A stretch of DNA of 64,000 bases. It comes from Hepsetus odoe (taxonomy: Eukaryota > Chordata > Actinopteri > Characiformes > Hepsetidae). The position numbers were made by a program, and so were the translations under genes. The notes under the pieces are model-generated. The model had not been told where the DNA came from, did not search any database, and saw nothing but the letters and a program-made list of their open reading frames with translations. Positions 63,301 to 64,000 of the stretch are shown piece after piece (the stretch's first letter is position 1; each line of letters begins with the position of its first letter). The DNA is taken from NCBI GenBank assembly GCA_017165825.1, contig CM029370.1, positions 19,421,352 through 19,485,351 on the forward strand. Direction: 5' to 3'.

Positions 63301-63635
63301 CCAAAAGGCTTTAGTCAGATTATTCGCATACACGACACGAGCCTTCTTTAGTAGCTTTTCTTTATGTGAACTTTATCCACAGTAACAAAGGTATGGACCA
63401 TCTGCACTGCATGAAGATGAAGAAGATGGTGCCCCTGTACGACCTGCTCCTGGAGATGCTTGATGCTCATATCATGCACAGCTCACGCCTGCCCCACTAT
63501 AGCCCAAGAGAGTCCACGGTTCCCAAAGAGAGCCCACAAGCACAAGAAGCCTGCGACTGTTCATCTCAGCTGTGGCCTCAGTCCAGCATGGATGGACCTG
63601 TGGAGCCCAGCCCAACGGGTAAACTGCAGACATAA
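50898..63635 (+). CDS. esr2: Estrogen receptor beta, complete coding region in 8 exons (572 aa)
   Basis: Ligand-activated nuclear receptor that binds estrogens and regulates genes through estrogen response elements in the nucleus. Seen: exons 50898-51301, 52034-52200, 53548-53664, 54539-54859, 56297-56435, 62081-62214, 62804-62987 and 63383-63635 total 1719 nt, all joined at GT-AG sites without a frame break. The A/B domain covers about residues 1-155. The two-zinc-finger DNA-binding domain spans about 161-230, with Cys 161, 164, 178, 181, 197, 203, 213 and 216. The hinge is about 231-280 and the ligand-binding domain about 281-520. Glu324, Arg365 and His495 match the hormone-contact Glu, Arg and His of human ER alpha. 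Helix 12 ([12 protein letters not shown]) is intact. A short F domain ends at a tandem TAATAA. Exons of 117, 139, 134 and 184 nt match the known ER gene structure. The amino terminus ([19 protein letters not shown]) resembles zebrafish Esr2a rather than Esr2b, so esr2a is likely; that rests on recall, not alignment. Confidence 0.97.
52034..52200 (+). CDS. esr2: esr2 coding exon 2: first zinc finger
   Basis: The acceptor is CTGCTCTAG and the first base completes codon 135 (Ser). The exon encodes the end of the A/B region and the first zinc finger, with Cys 161, 164, 178 and 181. The P-box (CEGCKA, residues 178-183) specifies estrogen-type half sites. It ends in codon 191 at donor CAAG|GTAACA. 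Confidence 0.97.
53548..53664 (+). CDS. esr2: esr2 coding exon 3: second zinc finger
   Basis: This 117-nt exon has the same length as the equivalent exon in human ESR1. It encodes [12 protein letters not shown] and the remaining zinc ligands Cys 197, 203, 213 and 216. The D-box PATNQ, for receptor dimerisation on DNA, is intact. Acceptor GACCAG and donor TGTG|GTAAGT are both good. Confidence 0.98.
53784..53862 (+). mobile_element. L2-like retroposon 3' tail (esr2 intron)
   Basis: GCAGCACTTTGGTCAACAGC, then CTGCTATATAAATAAAG, resembles the common 3' end of fish L2-type LINEs and their SINEs. It is short and isolated. Confidence 0.55.
54539..54859 (+). CDS. esr2: esr2 coding exon 4: hinge and start of ligand-binding domain
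   Basis: 321 nt. It starts with the Arg-rich extension after the DNA-binding domain ([12 protein letters not shown]), continues through a poorly conserved Arg-rich hinge, then enters the ligand-binding domain at [16 protein letters not shown]. Glu324 in [12 protein letters not shown] corresponds to the ligand-contact Glu353 of human ER alpha. The donor CCCAG|GTGTGTG runs into a TG-rich stretch. Confidence 0.97.
54916..54972. repeat. (CA)n microsatellite near esr2 exon 4 donor
   Basis: Interrupted CA tract starting 57 bp after the donor of coding exon 4. Confidence 0.92.
55124..55238 (+). mobile_element. SINE 3' part ending in ATGG repeats (esr2 intron)
   Basis: GGTGACCTGTCCAGGGTG, then GGGATAGGCTCTAGTGCCCC and a GATGGATGG tail. 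It is the body and tail of a type A-like or related fish SINE, without head. Confidence 0.65.
56011..56254 (-). mobile_element. SINE type B just upstream of esr2 coding exon 5
   Basis: From GTGAAAGTGAATATT at the left to the reversed head CTAACCACTAGGCCACAGCT at the right. Its head end lies only 42 bp before the coding exon 5 start, so it sits close to the branch-point region of that intron. Confidence 0.83.
56297..56435 (+). CDS. esr2: esr2 coding exon 5: ligand-binding domain
   Basis: 139 nt, the conserved ER size. It encodes [20 protein letters not shown] and GLMWRS. Arg365 matches ligand-contact Arg394 of human ER alpha. Acceptor GTGTGCAG and donor AGCAG|GTATAC. Confidence 0.98.
57333..57555. 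repeat. Intronic repeat, copy 1 (possible hAT-like non-autonomous element end)
   Basis: From GCCATTGTTTCATCCAGCTA through AGGCATCAGAAAATG to GTATTTTGTTACTTTCCATG this is about 95 percent like 61691-61905. The ending GTTACTTTCCA resembles a common fish non-autonomous hAT-type repeat. A longer element starting near 56945 is possible. Confidence 0.7.
58750..58812 (+). mobile_element. HE1-like SINE 3' end fragment (esr2 intron)
   Basis: CTCAGGATAAGAGCTTCTGC and TAAATGCTGTAAGTGTAA match the SINE end seen complete at 33681-33874. Head absent. Confidence 0.6.
59520..59541. repeat. (CA)n microsatellite (esr2 intron)
   Basis: About 11 CA repeats in the largest intron. Confidence 0.9.
60116..61683 (-). 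mobile_element. Tc1-like DNA transposon, nearly full length, inactivated, in esr2 intron
   Basis: The element is 1568 bp. Its ends are inverted copies beginning CAGTTGAGG and continuing CAAAATTATTAG for about 28 bp with two mismatches, and it is flanked by TA on both sides (60114-60115 and 61684-61685), the Tc1/mariner target. On the minus strand, 61312-60941 encodes the paired-type helix-turn-helix DNA-binding region (starts [15 protein letters not shown]), and 60937-60452 encodes the catalytic region with [15 protein letters not shown]. The last two catalytic residues keep the D-34-E spacing (QQDN to NPIEN). The copy is dead: a frame break and small deletion at about 60940, loss of the segment that should hold the first catalytic Asp, and an early stop after NVDQLE. 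Confidence 0.93.
60452..61312 (-). pseudogene. Broken Tc1-family transposase gene
   Basis: Cut-and-paste transposase remnant in two open pieces, 124 and 161 codons, against about 340 for intact relatives. The amino half has two helix-turn-helix units ([19 protein letters not shown] and [17 protein letters not shown]). The carboxyl half runs from LELFGHMDV through [17 protein letters not shown] to IENLW. The family's first catalytic Asp normally sits a few residues before ELFGH, and that stretch is disrupted here. The frame stops early after NVDQLE. Confidence 0.9.
61691..61905. repeat. Intronic repeat, copy 2
   Basis: Second copy of the repeat at 57333-57555, in the same orientation within the same esr2 intron. 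It lies 6 bp beyond the TA that flanks the Tc1-like transposon. Confidence 0.7.
62081..62214 (+). CDS. esr2: esr2 coding exon 6: ligand-binding domain
   Basis: 134 nt, the conserved ER size. It encodes [20 protein letters not shown] followed by [16 protein letters not shown]. Acceptor GATGGGCAG and donor TTCCA|GTAAGT. It follows the longest intron (5645 nt), which carries a Tc1-like transposon. Confidence 0.98.
62804..62987 (+). CDS. esr2: esr2 coding exon 7: ligand-binding domain
   Basis: 184 nt, the conserved ER size. It encodes the CLSS loop, then [20 protein letters not shown] and [14 protein letters not shown], the long helix region that forms the dimer interface. Acceptor TGTTGCAG and donor GTTAG|GTACAG. 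Confidence 0.98.
63383..63635 (+). CDS. esr2: esr2 coding exon 8: helices 11-12, F domain and stop
   Basis: Begins [16 protein letters not shown] with ligand-contact His495, then helix 12 ([16 protein letters not shown], the AF-2 surface). A Ser/Pro-rich F domain of about 50 residues follows, ending GKLQT and the tandem stop TAATAA at 63633-63638. A possible donor (GGGTAAAC) lies 16 nt before the stop, so an alternative carboxyl end cannot be excluded. Confidence 0.95.
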
Positions 63636-64000
63636 TAAATACTATTTACTCAAATTGTTTTAAAACTGCTTCATCGCCATGGACACAATGCGACTGGGCT
63701 CGGACCTGTAAAACTCATTTGATATTTCCTAAATAAAATATCACACAAACAACACTTGCAAGGTTTAGGCTTTTTGATCTACTCAGTTTTTACATTTGCT
63801 AATATAAGTTGCCAACAGCCAGTGTGTTGTAACATTTCCTGAAAAACATGCAGTTTTGTCAGTCTCTTTGCCAATCCTTACTACACCCTGTCTCCCCATA
63901 TTTCTGCACACTACACCATCTGTTGCAGATCTCTGCATTGTTGAATGTAATAGGACAGTTAGGCCGTGTTTATTTCTGTGAATGGTAGGCTGGCTTGTAC
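63636..64000 (+). other. esr2 3' UTR and downstream flank
   Basis: Follows the tandem stop. It holds the candidate AATAAA at 63732. No second gene begins before the window ends. Confidence 0.6.
63732..63737 (+). terminator. Candidate polyadenylation signal of esr2
   Basis: AATAAA lies 97 nt after the stop codon. A second AATAAA at 63634-63639 overlaps the stop and is too close to be the likely main site. The real transcript end may lie further on or outside the window. Confidence 0.3.

Overview
This is vertebrate nuclear DNA, almost certainly from a teleost fish. It holds one complete protein-coding gene, split into eight coding exons with GT-AG introns. The rest is AT-rich non-coding DNA full of microsatellites, tRNA-derived SINEs, Tc1-like DNA transposons, RTE-type LINE scraps and HE1-like SINE tails. 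That repeat mix is typical of ray-finned fish. Species cannot be fixed from sequence alone. An otophysan such as a characiform, catfish or gymnotiform is possible but is a guess.

The gene is an estrogen receptor beta (esr2) on the + strand. From memory the amino-terminal sequence resembles the zebrafish Esr2a paralogue more than Esr2b. The coding exons at 50898-51301, 52034-52200, 53548-53664, 54539-54859, 56297-56435, 62081-62214, 62804-62987 and 63383-63635 join in perfect frame into 572 codons plus stop. The internal exon sizes 117, 139, 134 and 184 nt are those known for estrogen receptors. All eight zinc cysteines, the ER-type P-box and D-box, the ligand-contact Glu/Arg/His and helix 12 are present, so the gene looks intact. 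A non-coding first exon ending at 45154 is proposed from a strong splice donor in a GC-rich stretch. Coding exon 1 starts 117 nt after its acceptor and carries a 28-codon upstream ORF ahead of the main ATG.

Region by region: 1-41,890 has no gene I can support. It is intergenic, or an intron of something outside the window, and carries dispersed repeats. Notable there are a foldback-like Tc1 derivative (9827-10373), an 82-bp LINE end with an 18-bp target duplication (9713-9794), and a local tandem duplication (about 32433-35160) whose two copies received different insertions. 41,890-44,440 is a long minisatellite with a 31-bp unit, and 44,658-44,793 is a second short array, both just upstream of the proposed esr2 promoter. 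45,155-63,382 is the esr2 gene with repeats in its introns, including a nearly complete but inactivated 1.57-kb Tc1-like transposon (60116-61683). 63,636-64,000 is 3' UTR and flank.

I found no operon-like or defence system and no convincing new biological system. The most unusual structures are the two-type 31-bp minisatellite next to esr2, the two SINE types that share a head but have different tails, and the foldback transposon whose arms carry the end of the transposase gene.
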